Positions 46,945 to 56,506 of a stretch of DNA of 64,000 nt are shown one piece after another; the first letter of the stretch is position 1; each line of letters begins with the position of its first letter. The position numbers and the translations under genes are program-made. The stretch is from Sulfitobacter sp. S223. Its GTDB lineage: Bacteria > Pseudomonadota > Alphaproteobacteria > Rhodobacterales > Rhodobacteraceae. The notes under the pieces are model-generated. The model did no database searches. It saw only the letters and a program-made list of their open reading frames with translations, and had not been told where the DNA came from. The stretch lies in the NCBI RefSeq assembly GCF_025143825.1, contig NZ_CP083560.1, positions 3,410,001 through 3,474,000 of the forward strand, read 5' to 3'.

Positions 46945-48780
46945 TCAGGTTCTTTGACGCGACAGCCGATGGATGACGGCGAAGAACACTGGCACAAACA
47001 AAACACACAGTAACGTCCCGGAGATTGCCCCGCTCAGAACGCCGGACCCGATCGCTGTCCGGCCAGAGGGCAGAACAACCGACGAGGCTCCAAAAGAAAA
47101 CGCCATAGATATCATAAGGATACGACGAAACCGCTATTTCGCCGCTTCTGCAACGCCAACGTTGGCCTGTTCGCAGGCGAACTCGACGATCAGGATCGCA
47201 GTTTTGCCGGCAAGACCAATCACCGTCAGCAAAGATACTTGAAAATACACACCATTCGCAAAGCCACCTAGCCATGCGCCAACCAGCGCGCCAACATCAC
47301 CGCAAAGGGAGCCGACCAGCTTTCATACAAAACAGCAAGGGACAGGAAGCCCCCCAAGCGACAGCGCATAAAGCACGCCTGCCTAGCCGTCCGCCTCAAT
47401 TTCCTCCAACGCAATGGCCGTCCAGACAATTCGAACCCAGACGGCCGTTGGGCGGCCAGAGGCCGCATCTCCGCCATGGCTTCGCCGGTCATGACGCCCT
47501 CAGCCGGACTGCGCTGAAGCTGTGCTGCGGCTACCCCGTTGTACCGGTAGAGCATCTGCGCACCGTACTTCTGGCTTGTCGTTGAGAACGGCGAGAACGG
47601 GGCCAATCCGCCTGTCGCGTTGTGGACCCGCCAGTGCTCGAGGTCTTTGGGCACCATGTGACATGGCACATCACCCTGAATATAAACACGTTTTGCGCGG
47701 CAGTTATCCATAAAGTCGTTCACATAGTGGCATGCCCATGCGATCGAAAGCATGTCCCCGACCGCAGATTCCTACAGGCCCACCGCGACGGCAGCGGGCC
47801 TGAAGGTAGAAGTCAAATCCGCTGACGTTGCCGAGTTCAATCCCGACCAGAGGAACAATCCGGAAGGCAAGCGCCTCCTGAATTTGCGAGAATGCGCCAA
47901 ATGCACGTCCGGCGATGGCCGATACGCTTTGGCCTACGGCTTCACGTTCTGACCATTCTTTCAGGCCAATAAACGCAAGGCCCATGTTTTGACCTTAACC
48001 GGCAAAGCTGAACCCGCTGACGGTGAAGACGGACTTGAACGATAGAATTTGTTATCAAGATAGTGGTCCGAGACCTTTTCCAATACGCGGTTCGTGGCAG
48101 TACCCACACGCACTGGCCTGCGATCTGACCCCTTGTATTTTTGCTGGCCACGTAGGGATCAAAATATCGTTCCATCAAGCGCGCTACGTTTTCGACCACA
48201 AAGATCGCATCGTCAGGGAGTTGATCGAGATGCCAAAAGCCGCGATCACGCCAAAGGTCGCGAGCAGCACCATTTGTACCGTCAAAGTCGGGATCAGGGT
48301 TGCACGCAGGTTCCGGCTGAACAGAAGCATCACAGAACAAACCGGCCCGACCGCCTCAAACAAGGTGACGACCACCTCTTTGATCGAACGTTCGACGAAG
48401 GGAAACGTATCGTAGGGGACTACACGTTTCATACCATCCGGAAAGAATTCCGAAACAGGCTCCAGCGGCTCTTCGACCAGTTTGGCTATGGGCAGCGCGT
48501 TCGGACCGGTTGCCCTTCGACAGTGGGAAGTGACCCGAATGACCCGGCGGATACCTGTCAGTGTTGCGTATTGCGCACCGAAAACCTGCATGTTGCCGCC
48601 CCCTTCGAGGCGGCTGAATTCATCGACAAGATTGGTCACGAGGCAGTCCAACAAACCCGCGGAATCCAGCGTGCCAACTTCGGATACCAGTGCCACAATC
48701 ATCAGAAAGCCGCCGCCGATGTGCTGACGGTCATGCCCTGCCGCTGCACTGCCTCGGGCAAAAGAGCGGCTGCCTAGCTT
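46945..48780 (-). pseudogene. Degraded RND efflux pump inner-membrane subunit (AcrB/MexB type)
   Basis: Fragments of an AcrB-like pump appear in order but in different frames with stops. From the 5' side they are EAVQRQGMTVS, SRLEGGGNMQVFGAQYA, KRVVPYDTFPFVERSIKEVV, LFSRNLRATLIPTL, FAVIAAFGISIN-type text (frame 48184-48702) and EWSEREAVGQ. The series continues with [45 protein letters not shown] and LFVPVFFAVIHRLS, ending near 46945. An intact pump is about 1040 residues; only about 1.8 kb remain, and the first 100 residues plus inner pieces are lost. Confidence 0.88.
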
Positions 48781-48789
48781 AGCTTAGCT
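48775..48789. repeat. TAGCT x3 short tandem repeat at pseudogene junction
   Basis: Three copies of TAGCT in tandem occur exactly where the pump fragment meets the end of the fusion-protein fragment, next to the lost N-terminal part of the pump. It may mark a replication-slippage or deletion junction. Confidence 0.6.
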
Positions 48790-49351
48790 TATTTTTTCAT
48801 CTGAACCTCCGCGATATCCGGGTCTGTTTCTGCGGGTTCACCACTGCGCCCGGCGCTGCCTCTTGAAGACCCGCCACAATGATCCGATCCATTGCGGCCA
48901 GCCGTCAGTGACGATCCCATCTCTGCCATGCGCCCCATCACCCCTTAGGGCTCGCAACTCAAAGCCGTTTTCGGCGGCTATAAACAGCGCGATCGGTTCC
49001 CGCGACGATCAAAGCTTTCGCCCTGTTCCGAGCTGGCAGGGATGGCATCGTCACCGCCTACCAGTTTGGCCGCGCGTTGTCGGCGCGCGTTGTCGGCATC
49101 AGATAAGGTAGAACAGGCAAAAACCCTATCAATCTGTCGGATAACAGCCAGAGTATCTGCTTGCGCGGCAATCACCAGCACGCACGGAGTCGCAACAAAA
49201 CGGCCGATCAGAACCCGCGCTTGGGTCACATTCTGCTTTTCAAGCGTGAAGACTGTGACCGAAGCAGGAGGTCGTGCTTCTTGCGCGCGGCTCCGGAAAC
49301 CGGCCCAGCCATCACAGCCAGCAAGAGAAATAATGTTCGAGTTTTGGTTAT
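48789..49351 (-). pseudogene. Degraded RND membrane-fusion protein (AcrA/HlyD type)
   Basis: The 5' part reads as a signal-like stretch (TRTLFLLLAVMAGPVSGA). After a frame change it continues as RPPASVTVFTLEKQNVT and later LIGRF, which parallels the start of periplasmic adaptor proteins of RND pumps. The 3' end reads AGLQEAAPGAVV in one frame and SGEPAETDPDIAEVQMKK then stop in another. The fragment is about 560 bases against some 1.1 kb for the intact gene, and the middle is lost. It is upstream of the pump fragment on the same strand, as in an intact acrAB operon. Confidence 0.75.
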
Positions 49352-49427
49352 GAGCTGTACGCGCCAAAATCCGGTAGTCAGCCCTGCAAGATACGCAGGA
49401 AAAATCACCTTCGAAAAAGCTAGGGTG

Positions 49428-51212
49428 TCAGAACAGTAGTCCGGAAAACACGATCGCCAAACCGGCTCCAACCATCAGGATTGTCGGCAGAACGCGCCGC
49501 GCACCGATCAAGCCGTAAGATACCAGCATCAACCCCGCTGCGATACGCAGCATCGCAATAAGCGCTGCAATCGGATCTTCGGCCAATCGCAGGATGTCGG
49601 GGTTCGCAACCATGCCCAGCGGAATGATGTACAGCCCCACGCCCAGCGCCATCGCTGTCAGCGCGACCTTCAGCCAGTTTTCCCCGACCATGCCTGCCGC
49701 GATAAATACCGCCCCGCAGACCGGAGGTGTGATTGTGGACAACAACGCGAACCAGAACACGAATAGATGCGCCTGCAACGGTTCCAACCCCAGCTTCATC
49801 AGCGCAGGTCCCGCAACTGAAACGCAGATCACATAGGCGGCCGTTGTTGGCACTTCCATCCCCAGAAGCAGGCAAGCCAGCGCAGTCAGCAAGAGCGATG
49901 GCCAGAGCAAGCCGCCCGAGCCTTCAAGGATCAGCGAGGTCAGCTTTACCCCCAGACCTGTGATGGACAGCACGCCAATGATGATCGACGCGCACAGAAT
50001 GATGGAAGCAATCATCGATACTTGCTTGGCAGCATTCATAACGGCGCTGGTAAACCGCTCAATGATCTGGGCGCGGTGGCTTTTCAGATTACCGTTGATA
50101 AAGAGCAAAAGGGCCCCTGCAAGGATCGCGAGCGCGGCGGCATATTCTGGCGTATATTTTACCACAAACATCGCCCAAAGAAGCACAGAAAACGGCACCA
50201 GAAAAAACAACGATGTGATGATCACGTCACGGCGTTCGGGGCGGTCCTCGGCGGCGACGCCTTTGAGGTCAAAGCGTCCTGCATAGGCATTGATGCCAAA
50301 CCACACCGCCAGAAAATAAAGAAACGCCGGCAGCAAGGCGGCAGCCATAATGGACGTGTAGGGAACGCCTGTCAGCTCAACCATCACAAAGGCACCGGCC
50401 CCCATCAGCGGCGGCATGATCTGCCCGCCCGATGATGCAACGGCTTCAACAGCCGCCGACAGCCGCTTGGGGTAGCCTAGATTGGTCATAGCCGGCAAAG
50501 TCACAGCGCCGGTAGACGCGACATTGGCAGATGCGGAACCTGAAATAGAACCGAACAGTGCAGATGAGATCACCGACACTTTGGCCGCGCCCCCTTTCAG
50601 TCGTCCCGCAGCAGCAGCGGCAACATTCATGAAACCCTGCCCTGCTTCGCCTGCGTTCAGCACCGCGCCGAAAATCACAAAGATCGCCACAACACTCACC
50701 GAAACGCCCGTAAGAGAACCCCAGATCCCGCCTTCGGCAATGGTGAGCGTTCCCAGAAAACTGGCGGTCGGCGTACCAGAATGGCCGAATTGACCAGGGA
50801 TATGTTGACCGTACAGACCGTAAAGCAGCGCAAGACCTGCAACGATAGGAAGGGGCCAACCGATCGCACGTCGTGCAGCCTCTAGGGTCACACCAAGCAA
50901 GACAATCGCAACCAGTGTCTGAAAGTTACTTTCAAGGAACCCGTATTGGTCCCCAAGGCTATCACTGTTCACAGCCACCCAAATAGCGGCCGCGGCGCCA
51001 AGCGCGGCCAGCACGCTTCCGCTTAACAGCGCAGCGCGGCTTTTTGCACCGAGCACCAAGACAAAAGGCAGAATGAACGCCATGTGCAGGGGGCGGCTTA
51101 CCAGATTTGGGATAAGACCGGAAAACACCAACATCAGGTGATAGCCAACCAGACAAGTGGCAAGCAGCAACCACAGCGCGCTTTGCAAGCGGCCTTCAGA
51201 GAGATTTGTCAT
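49428..51212 (-). CDS. TAXI-type TRAP transporter, fused DctQM permease (first system)
   Basis: A 594-residue fused membrane subunit: a small DctQ-like N-terminal part and a large DctM part, about 14 or 15 helices in all. The DctM hallmarks SGSASANVASTGAVTLPAM and SGGQIMPPLMGAGAFVM are clear, and PTTAAYVI is in the later half. Fused permeases are typical of TAXI TRAP systems, which take up carboxylates with a sodium gradient. The stop is about 75 bases from the fusion-protein pseudogene. Confidence 0.92.
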   Translation of the reverse strand: MTNLSEGRLQSALWLLLATCLVGYHLMLVFSGLIPNLVSRPLHMAFILPFVLVLGAKSRAALLSGSVLAALGAAAAIWVAVNSDSLGDQYGFLESNFQTLVAIVLLGVTLEAARRAIGWPLPIVAGLALLYGLYGQHIPGQFGHSGTPTASFLGTLTIAEGGIWGSLTGVSVSVVAIFVIFGAVLNAGEAGQGFMNVAAAAAGRLKGGAAKVSVISSALFGSISGSASANVASTGAVTLPAMTNLGYPKRLSAAVEAVASSGGQIMPPLMGAGAFVMVELTGVPYTSIMAAALLPAFLYFLAVWFGINAYAGRFDLKGVAAEDRPERRDVIITSLFFLVPFSVLLWAMFVVKYTPEYAAALAILAGALLLFINGNLKSHRAQIIERFTSAVMNAAKQVSMIASIILCASIIIGVLSITGLGVKLTSLILEGSGGLLWPSLLLTALACLLLGMEVPTTAAYVICVSVAGPALMKLGLEPLQAHLFVFWFALLSTITPPVCGAVFIAAGMVGENWLKVALTAMALGVGLYIIPLGMVANPDILRLAEDPIAALIAMLRIAAGLMLVSYGLIGARRVLPTILMVGAGLAIVFSGLLF

Positions 51213-51244
51213 GGCGGATTGGCCTTGTCGTAGATAGGTTAAGA

Positions 51245-51269
51245 CAGGCCGGACGTGAGGTCCGGCCTG
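51245..51269. promoter_or_regulatory. Intercistronic hairpin in first TRAP operon
   Basis: CAGGCCGGAC (51245-51254) and GTCCGGCCTG (51260-51269), a perfect 10-base stem with a GTGAG loop. On the minus strand it lies between the binding-protein stop (51280) and the permease start (51212). There is no T-run, so it may stabilise the upstream mRNA or partly end transcription. Confidence 0.65.
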
Positions 51270-51279
51270 CTAGGGGCTG

Positions 51280-52239
51280 TTACTTCTGCGCGTCGGTCAG
51301 AGCAATCCCTGCCTCTTCATAGTAACGCTGTGCACCGGGATGGATCGTGCCTTCGATTGTGCCCATCAGGCCCTCGTTCACACCATTCCACCATGGTGCG
51401 TTTTCACCCAGCGTGGATTTGCTTTCCCAGAAAGTTTTGGTCAGCTGGTACGCAGTGTCATCGTCCATACTTGTCGTTGTGTAGGCGACAACCGGCAGCG
51501 ATGTTGTGGTGATGTCGCCATCTTGCCCTGCGTAGGTACCGGCAGGAATTGTTAAGGTGGTACGTTTGGTCTGCGTGATCTGGTCACCTGTCAGCGACAA
51601 TACGGTAACCGGCGTGGATGCCGCCGCTTCGATCACGTTTGGCGCAGGCCATGAACCTGCCGTCACGAACCCGTCAATCTGCCCGTTCTTCAGCGCGGCA
51701 ACCGCGTTCGACAGTTCGGCATCGGCAATCTTTACCTTGTCGGCCATGCCGAACAACCCAAGGTATTTCTCCCCTTCGGTCGCCCCGAACGATCCCTTGC
51801 CCAGCAGAATGGTTTTACCTTCAAGACCAGTGATATCGGTCACGCCGCTGTCCTTGGACATGACGAAGTGCATGGTCAGGGACGGAATCGGAAACAGGGC
51901 GCGAATTTCGTCGAACTTGGGGTCGCCTTTGCCTTCGAACATAGCCTTGCCGCCTTGGGCTAGGCGAACAAGTGCAGGCGGTGTTGTGAAGACATAGTCG
52001 CCGCCACGCGCACGTGTCTCCATCACGTTCTGGACCGAACCTTGGCTTTCTTCGACTGTGACAATCACATTGCCATCAGTGCCGGACTTCATCGCCTCCG
52101 CCAGTTCAACGCCCATCTGAAAGTAGGACGAACCGGTTTTTGCCGATTTATATGTGATACGCGTTTCCGCAGATGCGACAGTTGTGCTTAGGGCTGTCAG
52201 TGCAAGGGCTGCCACTGCTGACTTGATCAGGGTTTTCAT
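51280..52239 (-). CDS. TAXI-family TRAP solute-binding protein (first system)
   Basis: A 319-residue periplasmic binding protein: a signal peptide (AVAALALTALSTTVASA) then a body with the TAXI pattern, TYKSAKTGSSYFQMGVELAEAM at the start and KTILLGKGSFGATEGEKYLG in the middle. AGGAGG lies eight bases before ATG 52239; the frame opens further upstream to 52332 without sense. The ligand is not known; TAXI systems so far studied take up C4/C5 dicarboxylates or glutamate-like compounds. It is the first gene of the operon. Confidence 0.93.
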   Translation of the reverse strand: MKTLIKSAVAALALTALSTTVASAETRITYKSAKTGSSYFQMGVELAEAMKSGTDGNVIVTVEESQGSVQNVMETRARGGDYVFTTPPALVRLAQGGKAMFEGKGDPKFDEIRALFPIPSLTMHFVMSKDSGVTDITGLEGKTILLGKGSFGATEGEKYLGLFGMADKVKIADAELSNAVAALKNGQIDGFVTAGSWPAPNVIEAAASTPVTVLSLTGDQITQTKRTTLTIPAGTYAGQDGDITTTSLPVVAYTTTSMDDDTAYQLTKTFWESKSTLGENAPWWNGVNEGLMGTIEGTIHPGAQRYYEEAGIALTDAQK

Positions 52240-52338
52240 CAGAACTCCTCCTCCAGGATATATTTGCGTTCTGACGGTGACGTTTTGACCCGATTTTCGC
52301 AAGCTCAAAACAGCAGCTACGGAGCAAGGCACACCCCG

Positions 52339-53049
52339 TCAGAGCAGCGAAATATCCGAGCGGGCGGAGCTTGCTATGCGGGCCAGACTTTCTGATGCAG
52401 AGATATGCCAATCCAACCCGGCTTGCCCTTCACTGTGGGCAATCCGCAGATTTTGGGCGGCGCGGATGGCATTATTTTCGGTTTCGATCAGGGCTTCGGC
52501 CATCGCGCTTCGCTCTGCCTGAATGGCGGCACGGGCGCTGCTATGTTCCTCTGCGCTAATCGCACCCGACGCATACTGAAGATCAAAGCGCGCAAGCGCC
52601 TCATCCTGAGCGGCAAGTCGCGCGGGCAGGGTTTGTTGCACCAATGCCATTTGGGTGTTTGTCATCCGCAGTGTCCGAACCACGGCGCTGGCCGACACTT
52701 TTTCAATCTGCCGCGTGACTTTCTGCTTGCCCGCCGCATGGCCAACCAATGCGCCACCCAAGGAACCTGACGCCGCGCCGATCAGACAGTTTTGAGCATT
52801 GCCTGCCGATACAACCATGATGCCACATCCCAGCGCAGCGCCGATCCCCGCCCCTTTGAGCGTTGTCTGCATAACAATCCTACGGGATAGTGCCGCAAGC
52901 GCCTCACCTTGATCAACCGTCCCAGCGCCGTGCGAAGAGAAGCTCATCAATGAAACGTCAGACCGGCTTGAGTGGGCATCCGGCGCGGGACCACACGCTG
53001 TCAGCGCAACAAGGGCAAGAGGAAAGAGGCGGCACATATTTTTACGCAT
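52339..53049 (-). CDS. Glycine-zipper lipoprotein
   Basis: A 236-residue lipoprotein. The lipobox is in LVALTACGPAPD (Cys about residue 19). A glycine-zipper segment (GAGIGAALGCG and GAASGSLGGALVGHAAG) spans about residues 65-110, as in outer-membrane-inserting or SlyB/YMGG-type proteins. A helical region rich in Ala, Arg, Gln and Glu follows. It has no close relation to neighbours; the function is unknown. A 398-base gap lies upstream. Confidence 0.75.
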   Translation of the reverse strand: MRKNMCRLFPLALVALTACGPAPDAHSSRSDVSLMSFSSHGAGTVDQGEALAALSRRIVMQTTLKGAGIGAALGCGIMVVSAGNAQNCLIGAASGSLGGALVGHAAGKQKVTRQIEKVSASAVVRTLRMTNTQMALVQQTLPARLAAQDEALARFDLQYASGAISAEEHSSARAAIQAERSAMAEALIETENNAIRAAQNLRIAHSEGQAGLDWHISASESLARIASSARSDISLL

Positions 53050-53447
53050 GAGAGAAAAGTCCAGATTGTTTCCAAATTCTCGCTAATCGCGGAATGAGGT
53101 CAAAAAAGGGCAGGTCGAGACAAAATCATCCGATTTCAATTTGCGCGTGTAAATTTCTGTTTCTTTTTAAATTCATAAGGTTACAGACAGCTTCAGGTTG
53201 AAAATTCTAGCTGCTTTGCTAATACTGGATCAGCATCGTTTTGCGCGTGGACCGCGTCGCCGCCACCCTTGATTACCCTCTTTTTAGAAACTTACGGCTT
53301 CGCATAGTGTTCTGCACCTGCACATATGGATCGCGGCACGCATAATGGCCGCGATCTTTCGTTTGCCAAAGCCTTGTCTGCTCAGCCCGAACCGCCTTTT
53401 ACCCACTGAAATCCGGCTAAAGGGACGCCTTACAGAGGGACAAGGAC
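53050..53447. other. Intergenic gap, no gene seen
   Basis: The stretch between the glycine-zipper lipoprotein and the transglycosylase genes is locally AT-rich (for example 53110-53220). No ORF with a sensible start and family pattern was found, nor a clear terminator or RNA. It can hold promoters for both flanking genes. Confidence 0.6.
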
Positions 53448-54593
53448 CTAGCCCAGCGCGCGCAACAATTCCTGCGAGGGCTTTCCTGTGGCTGGCAGAC
53501 CTTTGCTGGCCTGATAGGCGCTGATCGCTTTTTCACTGTTTGGACCAATAACGCCATCGGTACCGCCAGTATCAAAGCCGCGCGCTGTCAGACGCTGCTG
53601 GAGCGCGACCCGATCATCTTTGGTCAAACCGTTGGCATCCGGCGGAAAGCTGGAACGAAGCGGGCCTGCACCACCAATCCGGTCTGCCAGATGGCCGACA
53701 CCGATCGCGTAAGCGTCCGAATTGTTGTAGCGCTTGATTGCGCGGAAGTTGCTTGTCACCGCGAAACGGGGCCCGCCGGGTTGTGGCTGAATGATGCTGC
53801 CTTGTGGCGCGCCATTCCCGACCTCACCGCCCCATTTGACTCCGCGCGTCCAGCCGTTGCGCTGCAAATACGCAGCAGTGGAGGCCAGCGCATCTGTGGG
53901 GTCTTCGGACCAGATATCGCGCCGACCGTCACCGGTGAAGTCGACTGCAAATGCTTGATAGGATGTCGGGATAAACTGCGTGTGGCCCATCGCGCCAGCC
54001 CATGATCCTGTCATCCGCGAAGCTGAGATATCACCGTTCTGTACAATCCGCAGGGCCGCGATCAGTTGCTTTTCAAAGAACGCTCCGCGACGCCCGTCAA
54101 AAGCAAGCGTCGAGGTGGCCGAGATCACAGGCACATCACCGCGACGCTCACCAAAGAAGCTTTCGAGCCCCCAAATCGCACAGATGATCTCTGCATTGAC
54201 ACCGTAGCGTCCCTCAAGGGTCTGCAAAGTGCCGCGGTGACGCGCAAATGCAGCGCGCCCTTTGCTGATCCGCTCATCCGAAGCAGCGATAGCCAGGTAA
54301 TCTTCAAGGCTGCGTTTGAATTCAGTCTGGTTGCGGTCACGTTTGACACAACCCGGCAGATAGCCCGTGCCGCGGAATGCATTGTTCAGCGTGGATTGGC
54401 TGATGCCCTGCCCGACTGCGCGCCCGCGAAAGCTGGAAACCCATGCGTCGTAACCGGCATTGGGCGTTGGCAGAAGGTCGGCGGGCAATGCACCGCCAAT
54501 GTTTGCACTGCTTCGCATGGCGGGCGCGCCACTACATGCTGATAGTGTCAGGGCACCTAGGCCCATTGCGAAAGTCCGGCGTGATAATTGCAT
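53448..54593 (-). CDS. Lytic murein transglycosylase (MltB-like) with peptidoglycan-binding domain
   Basis: A 381-residue lipoprotein (LTLSAC, Cys20). An SLT-like core carries the catalytic Glu144 in IWGLESFFGERRGD, followed by a GAMGHTQFIPTSY substrate-cleft stretch. The C-terminal part is a peptidoglycan-binding domain (RVALQQRLTARGFDTGGTDG, VIGPNSEKAI). It cleaves glycan strands to 1,6-anhydro ends and is most like MltB. It stands alone. Confidence 0.92.
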   Translation of the reverse strand: MQLSRRTFAMGLGALTLSACSGAPAMRSSANIGGALPADLLPTPNAGYDAWVSSFRGRAVGQGISQSTLNNAFRGTGYLPGCVKRDRNQTEFKRSLEDYLAIAASDERISKGRAAFARHRGTLQTLEGRYGVNAEIICAIWGLESFFGERRGDVPVISATSTLAFDGRRGAFFEKQLIAALRIVQNGDISASRMTGSWAGAMGHTQFIPTSYQAFAVDFTGDGRRDIWSEDPTDALASTAAYLQRNGWTRGVKWGGEVGNGAPQGSIIQPQPGGPRFAVTSNFRAIKRYNNSDAYAIGVGHLADRIGGAGPLRSSFPPDANGLTKDDRVALQQRLTARGFDTGGTDGVIGPNSEKAISAYQASKGLPATGKPSQELLRALG

Positions 54594-54705
54594 ACTGCTG
54601 CCCCGTTCGTGGAGTTATGGTTTTGTGCGTATGCTATCTTATTGGATGACCAAGGCAACAGGTCATGAAAGCACCCCGCATCCCTGCGCGGCGCTTTGCC
54701 AACTT

Positions 54706-55167
54706 TTAGTCAGACTGTGATGGCTGGTACAACGGCACTGTAGACAGCGACATCTTTGCTGAACCGTTTTGGATTTCCCGCGCATGGCTGATGTAGATCA
54801 GAGTTTGGTTCTTCTCATCGAAGATCCGCTTCACACGCAGCGATTTAAACACAATTGACCGCCGCTCGCGGAAGACTTCTTCGCCTTCGTCGCTGCGGTC
54901 AATATCACCGATAATGATTGGACCGGTCTGGCGACAGGATATGGAAGAGTTCGAGGGATCTTCAAACCAGTTACCCTTTTGCAGTCGGTCAATAATGCCG
55001 CGTTCAAAATAGGTAATATGACACGTCACACCTTGGACTTCAGGGTCGGCAAGCGCCTCAATAATCAGATCGTTTCCAAGCCAGTCGACGTCAACTTCGC
55101 CTACGACCTCCGCTGATAAGGCAGCAGGAAAGGAGAGGATGATAGCGGTGAGGAAATGTTTGATCAT
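54706..55167 (-). CDS. creA: CreA-family periplasmic protein
   Basis: A 153-residue protein of the CreA family: a signal peptide (FLTAIILSFPAALSA), then VGEVDVDWLGNDLIIEALADP and GVTCHITYFERG, and a late IVFKSLRVKRIFDEKNQTLIYISH. An upstream GTG at 55173 is an alternative start. The role of CreA is unknown. No other cre genes are in the window. Confidence 0.87.
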   Translation of the reverse strand: MIKHFLTAIILSFPAALSAEVVGEVDVDWLGNDLIIEALADPEVQGVTCHITYFERGIIDRLQKGNWFEDPSNSSISCRQTGPIIIGDIDRSDEGEEVFRERRSIVFKSLRVKRIFDEKNQTLIYISHAREIQNGSAKMSLSTVPLYQPSQSD

Positions 55168-55270
55168 GACCACAAACGCGCATCCCTGCGCGAAGTTCCC
55201 ACCTGCGGCAAAAAAGCTTGAGTCAGCTCTGCTATTGCCAGCGAGCGCGTGAGAACATTATAAGAACACC

Positions 55271-56506
55271 ATGACAAAAATGACCCTTCAGGAAAAGCTT
55301 GCGGTACTCAGTGATGCCGCAAAATATGACGCGTCCTGCGCCTCATCAGGCACGACGCGGCGGAACAGTTCAGACGGCAAGGGACTGGGCAGCACCGAAG
55401 GCTCGGGCATTTGCCACGCCTACGCGCCGGACGGGCGCTGTATCAGCTTGCTGAAAATCCTGATGACCAATTTTTGCATCTATGACTGCGCTTATTGCAT
55501 CAACCGCGTTTCATCGAGCGTACAGCGTGCACGCTTCTCAGTGGAAGAGGTCGTTCACTTGACCACCGAATTCTATCGCCGCAACTATATTGAGGGTCTG
55601 TTTTTATCCTCGGGGATTATCAAAAGCCCTGATGACACGATGGCAGACATGGTGCGTATCGCCCGTGAATTGCGCCATACCCACCATTTCCGCGGCTACA
55701 TCCATCTCAAAACCATTCCCGATGCCGCTCCAGAACTGATCGAAGAGGCAGGCCTGCTGGCTGACCGTCTATCGATGAATATCGAACTACCCACTGACGC
55801 CGGCATAAAGGCCTATGCACCCGAGAAAAACGGTGATGAAATCCGTCGTGCCATGGGGCGTGTGGAGCTGCGCAAGCAAGCTGCAAAGGAGCGGACGCAC
55901 ACGGGGCGAAAGGCCCAGAAATTTGCACCGGCAGGTCAGAGCACGCAGCTGATCGTAGGCGCGGACGGCGCTGATGATGCGACAATTCTGAACAGCTCCA
56001 CCCGTCTGTACAGTTCTTATAAGCTCAAGCGGGTCTATTATTCTGCATTCTCTCCCATTCCTGATAGCGCCGCGACCCTGCCTTTGATCAAGCCACCACT
56101 GGTGAGGGAGCATCGGCTCTATCAGGCAGACTGGTTGCTACGATTCTACGGATATCAAGCAGATGAGATTGCTGCGTCCTCAAAAGGGGGCATGCTTGAT
56201 CTGGAGATCGACCCGAAACTCGCGTGGGCCCTTTCCAACCGGCACATGTTTCCGGTCGACATCAACCGCGCGTCGCGTGATGTGCTGCTAAGGGTGCCCG
56301 GGTTCGGAACCAAATCTGTCGCTCGGATTCTTTCTGCGCGGCGGAACGGCGCGTTGGGCTTCGGTGATCTCACCAGAATTGGGGCGCTGGTGAACAAGGC
56401 CAAGCCGTTCATTGTTACGCGGGACTGGTCGCCGGGCAGCATGACCGACGCTGCCAACCTGCGCGCACGCTTCGCGCCCGCGCCCGAACAATTGAGCCTT
56501 TTGTGA
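55271..56506 (+). CDS. Putative DNA modification/repair radical SAM protein
   Basis: A 411-residue radical SAM protein. The cluster motif CIYDCAYC (C69, C73, C76) binds the Fe-S cluster that splits SAM. Near the C-terminus a helix-hairpin-helix motif, LLRVPGFGTKSVARILSARR (about residues 338-357), suggests DNA binding. This is the family that is always linked to the UdgX gene that follows (TIGR03916-type). The reaction is unknown; a relation to spore photoproduct lyase has been suggested. GTGA overlap couples it to the next gene. Confidence 0.9.
   Translation: MTKMTLQEKLAVLSDAAKYDASCASSGTTRRNSSDGKGLGSTEGSGICHAYAPDGRCISLLKILMTNFCIYDCAYCINRVSSSVQRARFSVEEVVHLTTEFYRRNYIEGLFLSSGIIKSPDDTMADMVRIARELRHTHHFRGYIHLKTIPDAAPELIEEAGLLADRLSMNIELPTDAGIKAYAPEKNGDEIRRAMGRVELRKQAAKERTHTGRKAQKFAPAGQSTQLIVGADGADDATILNSSTRLYSSYKLKRVYYSAFSPIPDSAATLPLIKPPLVREHRLYQADWLLRFYGYQADEIAASSKGGMLDLEIDPKLAWALSNRHMFPVDINRASRDVLLRVPGFGTKSVARILSARRNGALGFGDLTRIGALVNKAKPFIVTRDWSPGSMTDAANLRARFAPAPEQLSLL

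Noticed and set aside
48023..48777. Plus-strand ORFs over the RND remnant
   Set aside because: The minus strand carries clear AcrB motifs across this region; the plus frames are antisense shadows.
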